Below are positions 53,751 to 63,772 of a stretch of DNA of 64,000 nucleotides, piece after piece. Position 1 is the stretch's first letter. Each line of letters begins with the position of its first letter. The stretch covers positions 248,013 through 312,012 of the forward strand of contig NZ_LT703005.1 of the NCBI RefSeq assembly GCF_900149695.1. Direction: 5' to 3'. The translations under genes and the position numbers were made by a program. This DNA is from Anderseniella sp. Alg231-50 (GTDB taxonomy: Bacteria > Pseudomonadota > Alphaproteobacteria > Rhizobiales > Aestuariivirgaceae). Below the pieces are notes generated by a model. The model ran no database searches. It saw only the letters and a program-made list of their open reading frames with translations, and was not told the origin of the DNA.

Positions 53751-55091
53751 CTAGACCAGCATCGACATGGGATTTTCGAGATAGTGGCGGAAGGCCGTTG
53801 CCAGCTGGCCGCCGAGAGCGCCGTCAATGACGCGGTGGTCAAATGCAAAGGTCGCATTCATCACCGTGGCAACGGCAACCGCACCGTCCTTCACAACCGG
53901 CTTCTGCACCCCTGCCCCGATCGACACGATTGAGGCATGCGGCGGGTTGATGATGGAGGTGAAGTTGTCGACGCCGAACATGCCCAGATTGGACACCGCC
54001 GTGGTGCCGCCCTGATATTCTTCCGGTTTCAGTTTCCGGTCGCGGGCGCGGCGCGCCATGTCCTTGACCTCGGCGGAAATCACCGACAGAGGCTTGATTT
54101 CAGCTTCACGCACGATCGGCGTAATCAGCCCGTCCGGTATGGCAACCGCGACACCTACGTCGGAATGCTCGTGCAGCAGCCTGGCGGTTGATGTCCACGA
54201 CGCATTCGCCATCGGGACATCGCGCAATGCCAGGGCCATCGCCTTGATGATGAAGTCGTTCACCGACAGCTTGTAGGCAGGCTTGTCATCCTTGTCTTTC
54301 GGAGCCGCCGCATTGAGCTCGGCCCGCGATTTCAGCAAGGCATCGAGCGCGCAGTCCACCGAGATAAAATAAGCCGGAATGCTCTGATGGCTTTCGGTCA
54401 GGCGTGAGGCAATTGTCTTGCGCATGCCGTCATGCGGCAGTTCCTCATACGCTCCTTCAGCAAACAGTTTACGCACAATGTCGTCAGACGGGCCGGATGC
54501 CATGGCAGGCGCGGCAGCTGCTGCAGGCGCAGGCGCAGCTGTTGGCACACCATCCTTGAGTGCCGTTTCCACATCCAGCTTGATGATACGGCCGTGCGGA
54601 CCGGAGCCTGATAAAAGGGCAATGTCGATATTGTTCTGCTTGGCGATACGCCGCGCCAGTGGGGATGCAAAGATACGGGCGTCGGGTTCGCGTACCGGCG
54701 CTGCAGCCGGTGCCGGTGCAGCCGCAGGTTTCGCCGTGGCTTCCGCTGGTGCAGACGCAGCTGCGGCGGGCGCGGCTGGTGCAGATGCCTGAGCAGCGGG
54801 TTTCGGCGCAGCGGGTGCCGCACTGGCCTGAATGTCATCGGCGCTTTCACCGTCTTCCAGCAATACCGCAATGGTTGTGTTGACGGCTACTTCCTCGGTA
54901 CCTTCGGTGATCAGGATTTTGCCGACCTTGCCTTCGTCCACGGCTTCCACTTCCATGGTCGCCTTGTCGGTTTCAATCTCCGCAATGATGTCGCCGGACG
55001 TCACCGTGTCACCTTCCTTGACCAGCCACTTGGCCAGCTTGCCGGTTTCCATGGTGGGTGACAAAGCGGGCATCAGAATTTCTGTTGGCAT
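53751..55091 (-). CDS. pdhC: Pyruvate dehydrogenase E2, dihydrolipoamide acetyltransferase
   Basis: E2 transfers acetyl groups from E1 to CoA. The 446-residue protein has one N-terminal lipoyl domain ([17 protein letters not shown], Lys lipoylated), a long Ala/Pro linker (about 88-135), the peripheral subunit-binding domain ([33 protein letters not shown]) and the catalytic domain ending in [18 protein letters not shown] with the active-site His. It lies 14 bases after pdhB. Confidence 0.95.
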   Translation of the reverse strand: MPTEILMPALSPTMETGKLAKWLVKEGDTVTSGDIIAEIETDKATMEVEAVDEGKVGKILITEGTEEVAVNTTIAVLLEDGESADDIQASAAPAAPKPAAQASAPAAPAAAASAPAEATAKPAAAPAPAAAPVREPDARIFASPLARRIAKQNNIDIALLSGSGPHGRIIKLDVETALKDGVPTAAPAPAAAAAPAMASGPSDDIVRKLFAEGAYEELPHDGMRKTIASRLTESHQSIPAYFISVDCALDALLKSRAELNAAAPKDKDDKPAYKLSVNDFIIKAMALALRDVPMANASWTSTARLLHEHSDVGVAVAIPDGLITPIVREAEIKPLSVISAEVKDMARRARDRKLKPEEYQGGTTAVSNLGMFGVDNFTSIINPPHASIVSIGAGVQKPVVKDGAVAVATVMNATFAFDHRVIDGALGGQLATAFRHYLENPMSMLV

Positions 55092-55105
55092 GACCTTGCG
55101 CTCCC

Positions 55106-56491
55106 TTACCGGTACAGGACGGACTTGGCCGCCTCGACAACTTCATCCACACTTGGCAGCGCCAGTTTTTCAAGGTTGGCCGCATATGGCATCGGCACGT
55201 CCTTGCCGTTGACGCGGGCCACCGGCGCATCGAGATAGTCAAACGCGTGGGTCATGATCTGGGCTGCCACTTCAGAGCCAACCGAGCACACCGGCCAGGC
55301 TTCTTCCACCGTCACGCAGCGATTGGTTTTCCTGACGCTTTCAAGTACCGCCGGGATGTCCATCGGGCGCAGCGACCGAAGGTCAATGACCTCTGCCTCG
55401 ATCCCTTCTGCGGCAAGTTTCTCTGCAGCGTCCATGGAATAGGACATGCCCATACCCCACGACACGATGGTGACGTCACTGCCGGCGCGTGCAATGCGCG
55501 CCTTGCCGATCGGCACCACCCAGTCATCAACCTTTGGCACCTCGAAGGTGCGGCCATAAAGGATTTCGTTCTCCAGGAAGATCACCGGGTTGGGATCGCG
55601 GATCGAGGCTTTGAGAAGACCCTTTGCGTCCGCGGCCGAATACGGCATCACCACCTTGAGGCCCGGCACATGGGCGTACCAGCTGGCATAATCTTGCGAG
55701 TGCTGTGCGCCAACCCGTGCCGCAGCTCCGTTGGCTCCGCGAAACACCATGTGGGCACCCATCTGGCCACCGGACATGTACAGCGTCTTGGCGGCTGAAT
55801 TGATGATGTGGTCGATTGCCTGCATGGCAAAATTGAACGTCATGAATTCGACGATAGGCTTCAGTCCGCCGAACGCCGCACCCACCGCTATACCGGTGAA
55901 GCCGTGCTCGGTAATCGGGGTATCGATGACCCGCTTGTCGCCGAATTCTTCCAGCAACCCTTGCGAAATCTTGTAGGCGCCCTGGTATTCGGCCACCTCT
56001 TCTCCCATCAGGAAAACTGTCTCGTCACGGCGCATTTCTTCCGCCATGGCCGAGTTCAGCGCTTCGCGCACTGTCATCTGCACCATTTCGGTGCCTTCGG
56101 GGATTTCCGGGTCCGGAACCGACACGGCACTCAAGGCAGCAGGTGCCGCCACCGGCGCCGGCGCCGGCGCCGCGGCTGCCTGGGCTGCAGGTGCGGCATC
56201 TGCTGCAGGGGCCGCAGCAGGTGCTGCGCTCACCGCAGACGCATCCTCGCCGTCTGCTGCCAGTACGGCAATCACAGTGTTGACCTTCACGCCCTCGGTG
56301 CCTTCGGCAATGGCGATGGAGGCAACGGTGCCCTCGTCTACCGCCTCGACTTCCATGGTGGCCTTGTCGGTTTCAATCTCGGCGATGATATCTCCCGACG
56401 TAACAGCATCACCTTCCTTGACCAGCCAGCGTGCGAGTTTTCCCTCTTCCATCGTCGGCGAAAGTGCCGGCATCAAAATTTCAACGGCCAT
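55106..56491 (-). CDS. pdhB: Pyruvate dehydrogenase E1 beta subunit with N-terminal lipoyl domain
   Basis: The 461-residue E1 beta contains an extra lipoyl domain at its N terminus ([17 protein letters not shown]), an Ala-rich linker (about 85-120), then the E1-beta fold: [37 protein letters not shown] and a C-terminal [19 protein letters not shown] lipoylated E1 beta is known in alphaproteobacteria such as Sinorhizobium and Zymomonas. It is 70 bases downstream of a small membrane protein gene that separates it from pdhA. Confidence 0.95.
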   Translation of the reverse strand: MAVEILMPALSPTMEEGKLARWLVKEGDAVTSGDIIAEIETDKATMEVEAVDEGTVASIAIAEGTEGVKVNTVIAVLAADGEDASAVSAAPAAAPAADAAPAAQAAAAPAPAPVAAPAALSAVSVPDPEIPEGTEMVQMTVREALNSAMAEEMRRDETVFLMGEEVAEYQGAYKISQGLLEEFGDKRVIDTPITEHGFTGIAVGAAFGGLKPIVEFMTFNFAMQAIDHIINSAAKTLYMSGGQMGAHMVFRGANGAAARVGAQHSQDYASWYAHVPGLKVVMPYSAADAKGLLKASIRDPNPVIFLENEILYGRTFEVPKVDDWVVPIGKARIARAGSDVTIVSWGMGMSYSMDAAEKLAAEGIEAEVIDLRSLRPMDIPAVLESVRKTNRCVTVEEAWPVCSVGSEVAAQIMTHAFDYLDAPVARVNGKDVPMPYAANLEKLALPSVDEVVEAAKSVLYR

Positions 56492-56560
56492 CTCAACACA
56501 CTCCCGCTATGGATAGTTTGGATTTGTTTGCTGTTCCCGCCCCGGCGGTCCGCTCCGAAA

Positions 56561-56875
56561 TCATAGAACAAATAAAAAGAACATGGCTGACAGCCATGTC
56601 GCTGCGACCAGCCAGGCGACGAGGAAAACCAACCCTGCAGTACGCATGTGGGCAAGATGGCCTTGGGCCAATGGCCCTCCATAAGGCGCGAAACAGCCAC
56701 GCACTATGTTCCATTGATACCGAAAGCCCGGAATGTACAAACTCCATCCCTTGTTTCGATCTGGCGAGAAGAAAAAACGAAGCTGGGCATAAACCGCCAC
56801 CAGCCACGCGCCGAAAGCGGTTGCCAATACCGGTGTCAGCACGATTGTGTTGACCCATACCCAGGTTTGACTCAT
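56561..56875 (-). CDS. Small membrane protein located between pdhA and pdhB
   Basis: A 104-residue protein with two hydrophobic segments: VNTIVLTPVLATAFGAWLVA near the N terminus and VFLVAWLVAATWLSAMFFLF at the C terminus, joined by a charged loop with RFFFSPDRNKGWSLYIPGF. The family is not recognised. The start codon at 56875 or 56878 is 18 or 15 bases after the pdhA stop, so it is in the same transcript. A role in docking PDH at the membrane is possible but unproven. Confidence 0.65.
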   Translation of the reverse strand: MSQTWVWVNTIVLTPVLATAFGAWLVAVYAQLRFFFSPDRNKGWSLYIPGFRYQWNIVRGCFAPYGGPLAQGHLAHMRTAGLVFLVAWLVAATWLSAMFFLFVL

Positions 56876-56892
56876 CACCCATTACCCCCACC

Positions 56893-57933
56893 TCACGCGT
56901 CCACATAAATGTCGGTCCATAGTTCCGCAGGGTCAGGCAAGGCGTCTGCCTGGGCAAAGTCGGCTGCGTCCGTCACGATCTTGCGGATGCGGGCATCAAT
57001 GGACTTCAGGTCATCATCGCCGAGGCCGTGATCGCCGCTCAGGCGACGCTTGACCTGTTCGATCGGATCATGTTCCTCGCGCATTTTCTGCACTTCATCC
57101 CGGGACCGGTATTTCGCCGGATCCGACATGGAATGGCCGCGATAACGATAGGTTTTCATCTCAAGGATGTAAGGGCCCTTGCCGGACCGGCAATGCTCGG
57201 TAGCCCGGTCAGCCGCCTCCTTCACCATGCGCACGTCCATGCCGTCGACCTGTTCGCCGGGAATGCCGTAGACCGATCCGCGATTGAACAATTGCTCAGC
57301 CATTGCCGCGGAGCGTTTGACCGCAGTGCCCATGGCATAGCCGTTGTTCTCGATGACGAATATCACCGGCAGTTTCCACAGGGACGCCATGTTGAAGGTT
57401 TCATAGACCTGGCCCTGATTGGTCGCGCCTTCGCCGAAATAGGCGACCGACACCTTGCCGTTGCCCTTGTACTTGTCGGCGAATGCCAGCCCGGCGCCAA
57501 GCGGCACCTGCGCACCGACGATGCCGTGGCCGCCGTAAAATTCCTTCTCGCGGGAAAACATGTGCATCGAGCCGCCCTTGCCGCGCGAATATCCACCCTG
57601 CCTGCCGGTCAGTTCCGCCATCACGCCTTGCGGTTCCATACCGCAGGCCAGCATGTGGCCATGGTCGCGATAAGAAGTGATCATCTGATCGCCTTCGACC
57701 ATCGCCATCTCCATGCCGACAACGACTGCTTCCTGCCCGATATAGAGATGGCAGAACCCACCGATGTGGCCCATGCCGTACAACTGGCCGGCTTTTTCCT
57801 CAAATCGCCGGATCAGCAGCATGTCCTCGTAGGCCTTGAGGTCTTGTTCCTTGCTGAATGTGGAATTGGACTTGGCGCCCGCTGATGCAGCTTTACCGGA
57901 TGCACCAGCCGTTTTCTTGGCGGATTTTGCCAT
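56893..57933 (-). CDS. pdhA: Pyruvate dehydrogenase E1 alpha subunit
   Basis: The TPP-dependent E1 alpha has 346 residues, with GFCHLYIGQEAVVVGMEMAM, the TPP/Mg motif FGEGATNQGQVYETFNMASL ending near VIENN, and the phosphorylation-loop-like YRYRGHSMSDPAKYRSRDEV. It begins at ATG 57933 with GGGAGGGG six bases upstream; the frame runs further but the residues are not family-like. The gene order eno-ftsB-pdhA is the usual one in Hyphomicrobiales, but five genes separate eno from ftsB here. Confidence 0.95.
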   Translation of the reverse strand: MAKSAKKTAGASGKAASAGAKSNSTFSKEQDLKAYEDMLLIRRFEEKAGQLYGMGHIGGFCHLYIGQEAVVVGMEMAMVEGDQMITSYRDHGHMLACGMEPQGVMAELTGRQGGYSRGKGGSMHMFSREKEFYGGHGIVGAQVPLGAGLAFADKYKGNGKVSVAYFGEGATNQGQVYETFNMASLWKLPVIFVIENNGYAMGTAVKRSAAMAEQLFNRGSVYGIPGEQVDGMDVRMVKEAADRATEHCRSGKGPYILEMKTYRYRGHSMSDPAKYRSRDEVQKMREEHDPIEQVKRRLSGDHGLGDDDLKSIDARIRKIVTDAADFAQADALPDPAELWTDIYVDA

Positions 57934-58080
57934 GCAACCCCTCCCTGAGAGATGATAAGAGACCCTCTTTTCGGGGTCGGCGGATTTTTGGCATAGCACA
58001 ACTGGTACCAGAAATGATATTGATCTGGGTCAGTTACCTTAATTTCGGTTATTATTGCCGAAAACGGCAGCGCGCAATGC

Positions 58081-58383
58081 TCAATCCGGCAAGTTAACTA
58101 CAATTGAGTTAATTTTGACATAGCCCAGTTTTTCGCGAACCAGCTGGGATGCCATGTCCGGATCAACGCTTTCAGGCCGCATGAGCTTGACGCGCGCTTC
58201 AATAGCATCGCGCTTTGCCCTGACTTTTGCAAGGTCGGCTTCCCGGGCTTCGAGTTTGGCAACCTGCAGGGCATGGTTGTCCAGACTGCGCGGCCCCTTG
58301 GTCGCATGCCAGTGAAAGAATGACAGCATGGCGGCACAACCGGCAAACACCAGTACATCAAACAATTTGGGAAGTCTGAACAT
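58081..58383 (-). CDS. ftsB: Septum formation initiator FtsB/DivIC family protein
   Basis: The 100-residue bitopic protein has an N-terminal TM helix (FDVLVFAGCAAMLSFF), then a heptad-patterned coiled coil (LEAREADLAKVRAKRDAIEA) and a C-terminal VREKLGYVKIN-type motif. It links FtsL and FtsQ in the division complex. In this group it is regularly followed by pdhA, as here. Confidence 0.9.
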   Translation of the reverse strand: MFRLPKLFDVLVFAGCAAMLSFFHWHATKGPRSLDNHALQVAKLEAREADLAKVRAKRDAIEARVKLMRPESVDPDMASQLVREKLGYVKINSIVVNLPD

Positions 58384-58530
58384 GGGACAAGCGTGGCTTT
58401 CCGGCTGAAGCGAATCCGATTTTGATATCGTTCAGGCTAGCAACCAAGCCATTAACGTTTTGCTAACTGCGTTGAACGGGTACCGGTATGGCATGGCACT
58501 CCGACCGACGCATTTTCGGCTCAGACCCGC

Positions 58531-58562
58531 AAAATGCCCGGCCCGTCGGGATGGGCCAGGCA
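58531..58562 (-). terminator. Intrinsic terminator for the peroxiredoxin gene
   Basis: TGCCCGGCCC at 58535-58544 pairs with GGGCCAGGCA at 58553-58562, with one mismatch; on the minus strand TTTT (58534-58531) follows. It lies 11 bases after the peroxiredoxin stop. Confidence 0.8.
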
Positions 58563-58572
58563 TCCGGCAGTC

Positions 58573-59109
58573 TTAAACCGTGCCGGTATATTCACCACGG
58601 GCGGGATAGTCATTCTTGATGGCGAAATCCAGCGCGCCGACCAGCTCGGCGAAATGGGGCCGGACAAACGGCATTGTCTGCGTCGATCCGTAATACAGCG
58701 TCTGCTCGGGTGTTACCATGAACAGGCCGGGTTCGGAGAACAGGGCCGGTTCTTCAATGCCGATCGAAGTCGTGCCACGGGAGGTGGAGATGTAGAGCCC
58801 CCACTCGCGAGCCTTTCCCAGATCAAGATCATAACCGAACCGCAACTGCTTGGCCTCGATCTTGTCCGCCATGGCGCGCGTCCGGTCTTCGCCGTCGGAA
58901 CTGATCGCGATGGCCGAGACGCCGCGCGCGGCAAATTCAGGCACTTGCTTTTCAAACTCTTTCAGGTAGTTGGCGCAGATCGGGCAGTGCAAACCACGAT
59001 AGAAGCATATCACCGTTCCGCGTTCCGACTGATCCGCTGAAAGATCAAACTCACCGTGATCCAGGGTCTTGACGGTCAAACCAGGCGTTTTCTGACGAGG
59101 GACAAGCAT
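58573..59109 (-). CDS. Peroxiredoxin-like thioredoxin-fold protein (AhpC/TSA_2 type)
   Basis: A 178-residue redox protein with the active-site stretch CFYRGLHCPICANYLKEFEK, where CPIC supplies the peroxidatic or resolving cysteines. GVSAIAISSDGEDRTRAMAD and FSEPGLFMVTPEQTLYYGS are typical of the peroxiredoxin-like family. It is divergent from an AraC regulator across about 100 bases and is probably its target. A two-electron peroxide-reduction role is likely but the reductant is unknown. Confidence 0.85.
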   Translation of the reverse strand: MLVPRQKTPGLTVKTLDHGEFDLSADQSERGTVICFYRGLHCPICANYLKEFEKQVPEFAARGVSAIAISSDGEDRTRAMADKIEAKQLRFGYDLDLGKAREWGLYISTSRGTTSIGIEEPALFSEPGLFMVTPEQTLYYGSTQTMPFVRPHFAELVGALDFAIKNDYPARGEYTGTV

Positions 59110-59209
59110 GTTGGTTTCCTTTTCTAAATGACTGCTTGCCTGCTGTCATACCTGCTTTTATGATTAGGTAAATACGAAAAACCTGATCAGAAATACGATA
59201 TACTCCAAC

Positions 59210-59962
59210 ATGCCCCGATATGATCGATTGTCGGCTCTGCTTACCCGGTTTGAGCTGCACGTAACGCCCGGTGACCAGGCCAGTTCCAATCTGGCCATAC
59301 TGGCGGGCGCAAACGATAGTCTGCCTGGTCGAATAGTGTTTTCTCCGGAGCAGCCTATCGAAGACAAGGTCACCGGCTGTGATGCGGTTTTGTTCAGCGC
59401 AGAGGTCGCGTGGGGAGGGTCTTTCAACCCGCTCCTGTCAACGCTGCCATCTCTGATTGAAATTGAAGTCAACGAAGACTCCGAACTGATCCACATCACC
59501 CGCCTGCTGCAGATAGAAGGCAACAAGCCGCGCTGCGGTTCCGGCACCATTCTCGACCGGTTGGGTGAAGTGCTGATGGTGCGTTTGCTGCGCAGTCAGC
59601 TGGAAGCCGGCACCACCCGGACCGGCCTGCTCGGTGGCCTGTCCGATCCGCGGCTGTCGCGCGCCATTGTGGCCATGCACGAGGCACCGGGCCGGCACTG
59701 GCGAAACGAGGATCTGGCAGACATAGCGGGCCTGTCGCTCAGCCGGTTTTCCGAACTGTTTGCAGCGCGGGTCGGCGAAACACCGATAGCCTATCTGCGG
59801 CGCTGGCGCATGGTGCTTGCTTATCAGGATGCAGAGCGCGGCGATCGCATTCAGGCGATCGCCCGTCGCTACGGTTATCGTTCCGGCGAGGCACTGAGCC
59901 GGGCCTTTCGCCGGGAATTCGATACCAGCGCCGTGAGCCTGCGGCGAAGTATGGAAAACTGA
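59210..59962 (+). CDS. AraC-family transcriptional regulator with N-terminal cupin
   Basis: A 250-residue regulator with an N-terminal cupin-like sensor (LNPLLSTLPSLIEIEVNED-type region) and the C-terminal AraC pair of HTH motifs: WRNEDLADIAGLSLSRFSEL and RIQAIARRYGYRSGEALSRA followed by FRREF. The family includes the FtrA/GlxA-type regulators that control neighbouring redox genes. It is divergent from the peroxiredoxin gene, which it probably regulates. Confidence 0.9.
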   Translation: MPRYDRLSALLTRFELHVTPGDQASSNLAILAGANDSLPGRIVFSPEQPIEDKVTGCDAVLFSAEVAWGGSFNPLLSTLPSLIEIEVNEDSELIHITRLLQIEGNKPRCGSGTILDRLGEVLMVRLLRSQLEAGTTRTGLLGGLSDPRLSRAIVAMHEAPGRHWRNEDLADIAGLSLSRFSELFAARVGETPIAYLRRWRMVLAYQDAERGDRIQAIARRYGYRSGEALSRAFRREFDTSAVSLRRSMEN

Positions 59963-60150
59963 CCTGTACAACGACCGGCCGAGTGACTGGTTGGGTTGCG
60001 GGCAATCGGCAGCAATATTCAACTTGTAATCATTCCATTACAGGCTTGCTAATCGTGCCGACAATTACATCGATGCCATGAGGTCAGAAAAACTGTTTCT
60101 TAACTGCCCCCAACCAGCATGCCCTGGTTTTGATATCCGGAGGTCCAGTC

Positions 60151-60693
60151 ATGCTCAAACCTGTTTCCACAACGATTGTCTTGTCACTCGTCGGTCTGGC
60201 CCTGTCCGGCTGCAAGGCAGAAAAGGGCGTTGCCTACGATATGACGCCACAACAGGTTTATGCGAAGCTGCTCGACAAACGCCTGATTAGCCCGACCGTT
60301 GCAAAGAAATATACCGAAGCTGGCACCTTTCACCGTGTCGATACCCTGCGCGACAAATACGTCACATTTTCATACTCATACAAAAAAATAGAACGTTGGC
60401 GCTATGTCGTAAGCCTCGAACCGGTCAGTGAGACCCGGACTCGTGTTTCCATTGAACTGTTCCCCGGCAAGTTCCTTGCCTCACTACCGAAAGCCTCTGT
60501 GAAACTGACTTATGGCAAAGCCGCCGAACGGGTCTTTTCGACAATTGAAGATCGTCCGTTCAGCGACCGCAAGGTCTCCAACTACACAATGGCCTACATC
60601 ACCATGAACCCTGTGGAGTCCCATTCGGACATCAACAAGATGAAAGCCGAGGCGATAGCTGCGGCCAAGCAAGCCGGCATCAGCGTCGAGTAA
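60151..60693 (+). CDS. Lipoprotein of unknown function
   Basis: A 180-residue lipoprotein starting at ATG 60151 with GGAGGT seven bases before. The signal peptide TTIVLSLVGLALSGC ends in the lipobox LSGC near residue 20. The mature part is mixed alpha/beta, with FSYSYKKIERWRYVVSLEPV and VSIELFPGKFLASLPKASVK. No family is recognised. It is probably anchored to the outer membrane. It is convergent with the alpha/beta hydrolase gene. Confidence 0.65.
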   Translation: MLKPVSTTIVLSLVGLALSGCKAEKGVAYDMTPQQVYAKLLDKRLISPTVAKKYTEAGTFHRVDTLRDKYVTFSYSYKKIERWRYVVSLEPVSETRTRVSIELFPGKFLASLPKASVKLTYGKAAERVFSTIEDRPFSDRKVSNYTMAYITMNPVESHSDINKMKAEAIAAAKQAGISVE

Positions 60694-60735
60694 CGACAGG
60701 CGTTGGCCTGCACTGCAATCCGGTGATCTGACCGG

Positions 60736-61602
60736 TTACTTGGCGCTCTGCTTCAACCGCAGTTCCAGAAACGACAGAACCCGCTTGCCGTACTCGGCCT
60801 CATTGAACCGGTGAAAATCCTGGTGACGGGCGTCAGGCACCACCCATAACCGTTTGGGTTCTGCCGCTCGGGAAAACAATGCCTTTGAATTCGCCAATGT
60901 TGTCCGATCGTCTTTCTCCCCGGCAATGACGAGCAGCGGCGCCTTCAGGTCACCAATCCGGTCAACCGCCGACAGTTCATCTGCATGAAACCCCAATTGC
61001 AGAGATGTCTGCCACAACAGCAACGGTGCCAGAGCAGCTCCGGCAGGCCCCAGCCTGATCCGCAACCGGTTTTCGGTTGCATCCCGAAGGCTGGAGTAGA
61101 CGGCCTCCAGCACGTAGGCATCCGCCCGATGGCGGTTCGCCGCAAAGATAGCCGACGCCCCGCCCAGTGATGTGCCGATTATTGCAAGCTTTTTGCCTGG
61201 CCACAGGTTGCGGGCGTAGCTTGTCGCGGCACTGACGCTGTCAGCTTCACGGTAGCCGAAGGTCAACCGTTCGCCGGCACTCTCACCGTGCGCCTGCAGG
61301 TCTATCATCAGCACCGAATAGCCGTTTTCGAACAACAGGCGCGCGCGGCCCAGCATTGAGCGCCGGTTGGACCGGATGCCATGGACCAGCAGCACCGCTG
61401 CCTTTTCCTCAGCACCGGTTATCGCCCAGCCGCTGACCACTCGCACACGGCTGTCGCTAAACTCGACAGCAGTGACCGGCAGATCATCCGGTGCAGCGCC
61501 AATGGGTTCGTTGGCGGGCGCGGTGGCCACCTTGCCCGCGGCCAGCAATACCAGAGCAATAAACGTAACCAGGACAAGTGCGGTGATGATTGTCTTTCTC
61601 AT
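60736..61602 (-). CDS. Membrane-anchored alpha/beta hydrolase
   Basis: A 288-residue serine hydrolase with an N-terminal TM anchor (IITALVLVTFIALVLLAAG), oxyanion-hole region VLLVHGIRSNRRSMLGRA, nucleophile elbow IGTSLGGAS, an acid in GEKDD and the catalytic His in PDARHQDFHRF. The size and catalytic layout fit an esterase or peptidase-type abhydrolase. The substrate is unknown. It is downstream of the cNMP-domain gene with a 52-base gap on the same strand. Confidence 0.83.
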   Translation of the reverse strand: MRKTIITALVLVTFIALVLLAAGKVATAPANEPIGAAPDDLPVTAVEFSDSRVRVVSGWAITGAEEKAAVLLVHGIRSNRRSMLGRARLLFENGYSVLMIDLQAHGESAGERLTFGYREADSVSAATSYARNLWPGKKLAIIGTSLGGASAIFAANRHRADAYVLEAVYSSLRDATENRLRIRLGPAGAALAPLLLWQTSLQLGFHADELSAVDRIGDLKAPLLVIAGEKDDRTTLANSKALFSRAAEPKRLWVVPDARHQDFHRFNEAEYGKRVLSFLELRLKQSAK

Positions 61603-61654
61603 GTGTCGACCAGCTTCACCGCCCCGTCCTGTCAGTCCACCAGGAACCTTGGTT

Positions 61655-62023
61655 CTAGTCGAGCGCTTTGGCCATGCCGCGAATGCGCTGGGCCATGGTT
61701 TCCATCAGGTACATGGCGAAATTGGGCACCTCATCGACCATGTAGCGAAAGTGCCTTTCGTTGAGGATGGATACTTCGGTATCCGTGCTGGCCGTTGCTG
61801 TCGAACTGCGTGCCGAACCGTCGACAAGCGACATGTAGCCGATGGCATCATTCTGCTTGCAACTGTCGACCAGCTTGTCATCGACCTTCAGCTCAATTGA
61901 CCCGGACTGAACGATGAACATGCAATCGCCTTCATCGCCGCGATTGAAGATGACGTCACCTTGCCTGTACTTCTTGCTGACACCCATCTTCTCGGCAAAT
62001 GCACTCATATTGATGTTTGACAC
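61655..62023 (-). CDS. Stand-alone cyclic-nucleotide-binding domain protein
   Basis: The 122-residue protein is only a cNMP-binding fold: VIFNRGDEGDCMFIVQSGSI, AIGYMSLVDGSARSSTATAS and RHFRYMVDEVPNFAMYLMET. It has no HTH, unlike Crp proteins, and no membrane segment. In the phosphate-binding cassette the usual Gly-Glu is replaced by Gly-Tyr, so nucleotide binding is uncertain. It follows eno by 123 bases and may regulate a partner protein by contact. Confidence 0.8.
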   Translation of the reverse strand: MSNINMSAFAEKMGVSKKYRQGDVIFNRGDEGDCMFIVQSGSIELKVDDKLVDSCKQNDAIGYMSLVDGSARSSTATASTDTEVSILNERHFRYMVDEVPNFAMYLMETMAQRIRGMAKALD

Positions 62024-62146
62024 TGATATTCCTCGTCTGGTTGCGCCATCACGAAGCCAGGAGCCTGAACCGCCCGCTGATGACTACAATCAAGGAGATT
62101 AAAATCCCACACAACATGTTTGAATTCGATTCCGGTAAACCGGGGT

Positions 62147-63517
<1,371 letters not shown>

Positions 63518-63522
63518 TTAGT

Positions 63523-63644
63523 GGTCGAACAGCTTGTCCGCCTTCGGCGGGCCGTTCTTTTTGCTGGTCGAACAGCTTGTCCGCCTTCGGCGGGCCGTTC
63601 TTTTTGCTGGTCGAACAGCTTGTCCGCCTTCGGCGGGCCGTTCT
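63523..63644. repeat. 43-bp tandem repeat, 2.8 copies, each with a hairpin
   Basis: Units start at 63523, 63566 and 63609; the third stops after 36 bases. The first two are identical and so is the overlapping part of the third. Each unit contains a perfect CCGCC-TTC-GGCGG stem-loop followed by a T-rich stretch. The unit length is not a multiple of three, so it does not encode a repeated peptide. It lies in the eno upstream region, between eno and the gene at the right edge. Confidence 0.95.
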
Positions 63645-63772
63645 CCGTTCCTGAACGACCGTAGTGATGAATTCCTCCGAAGCACGTAAGTGCTGAGACA
63701 AGGCCGACCGGCCGCCGCACGAAGTGCGCCCCCGCGGAGCGCAGCCGTCAGGCTGCTGGCGTGAGCGCCAAA

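Noticed and set aside
57028-57885. A long plus-strand open frame (285 codons) opposite pdhA
   Set aside because: It is an antisense shadow of pdhA, caused by GC-rich codon bias; the pdhA frame carries all family motifs.
63523-63644. Possible CRISPR array
   Set aside because: Repeats are directly adjacent with no spacers and no cas genes occur in the window.
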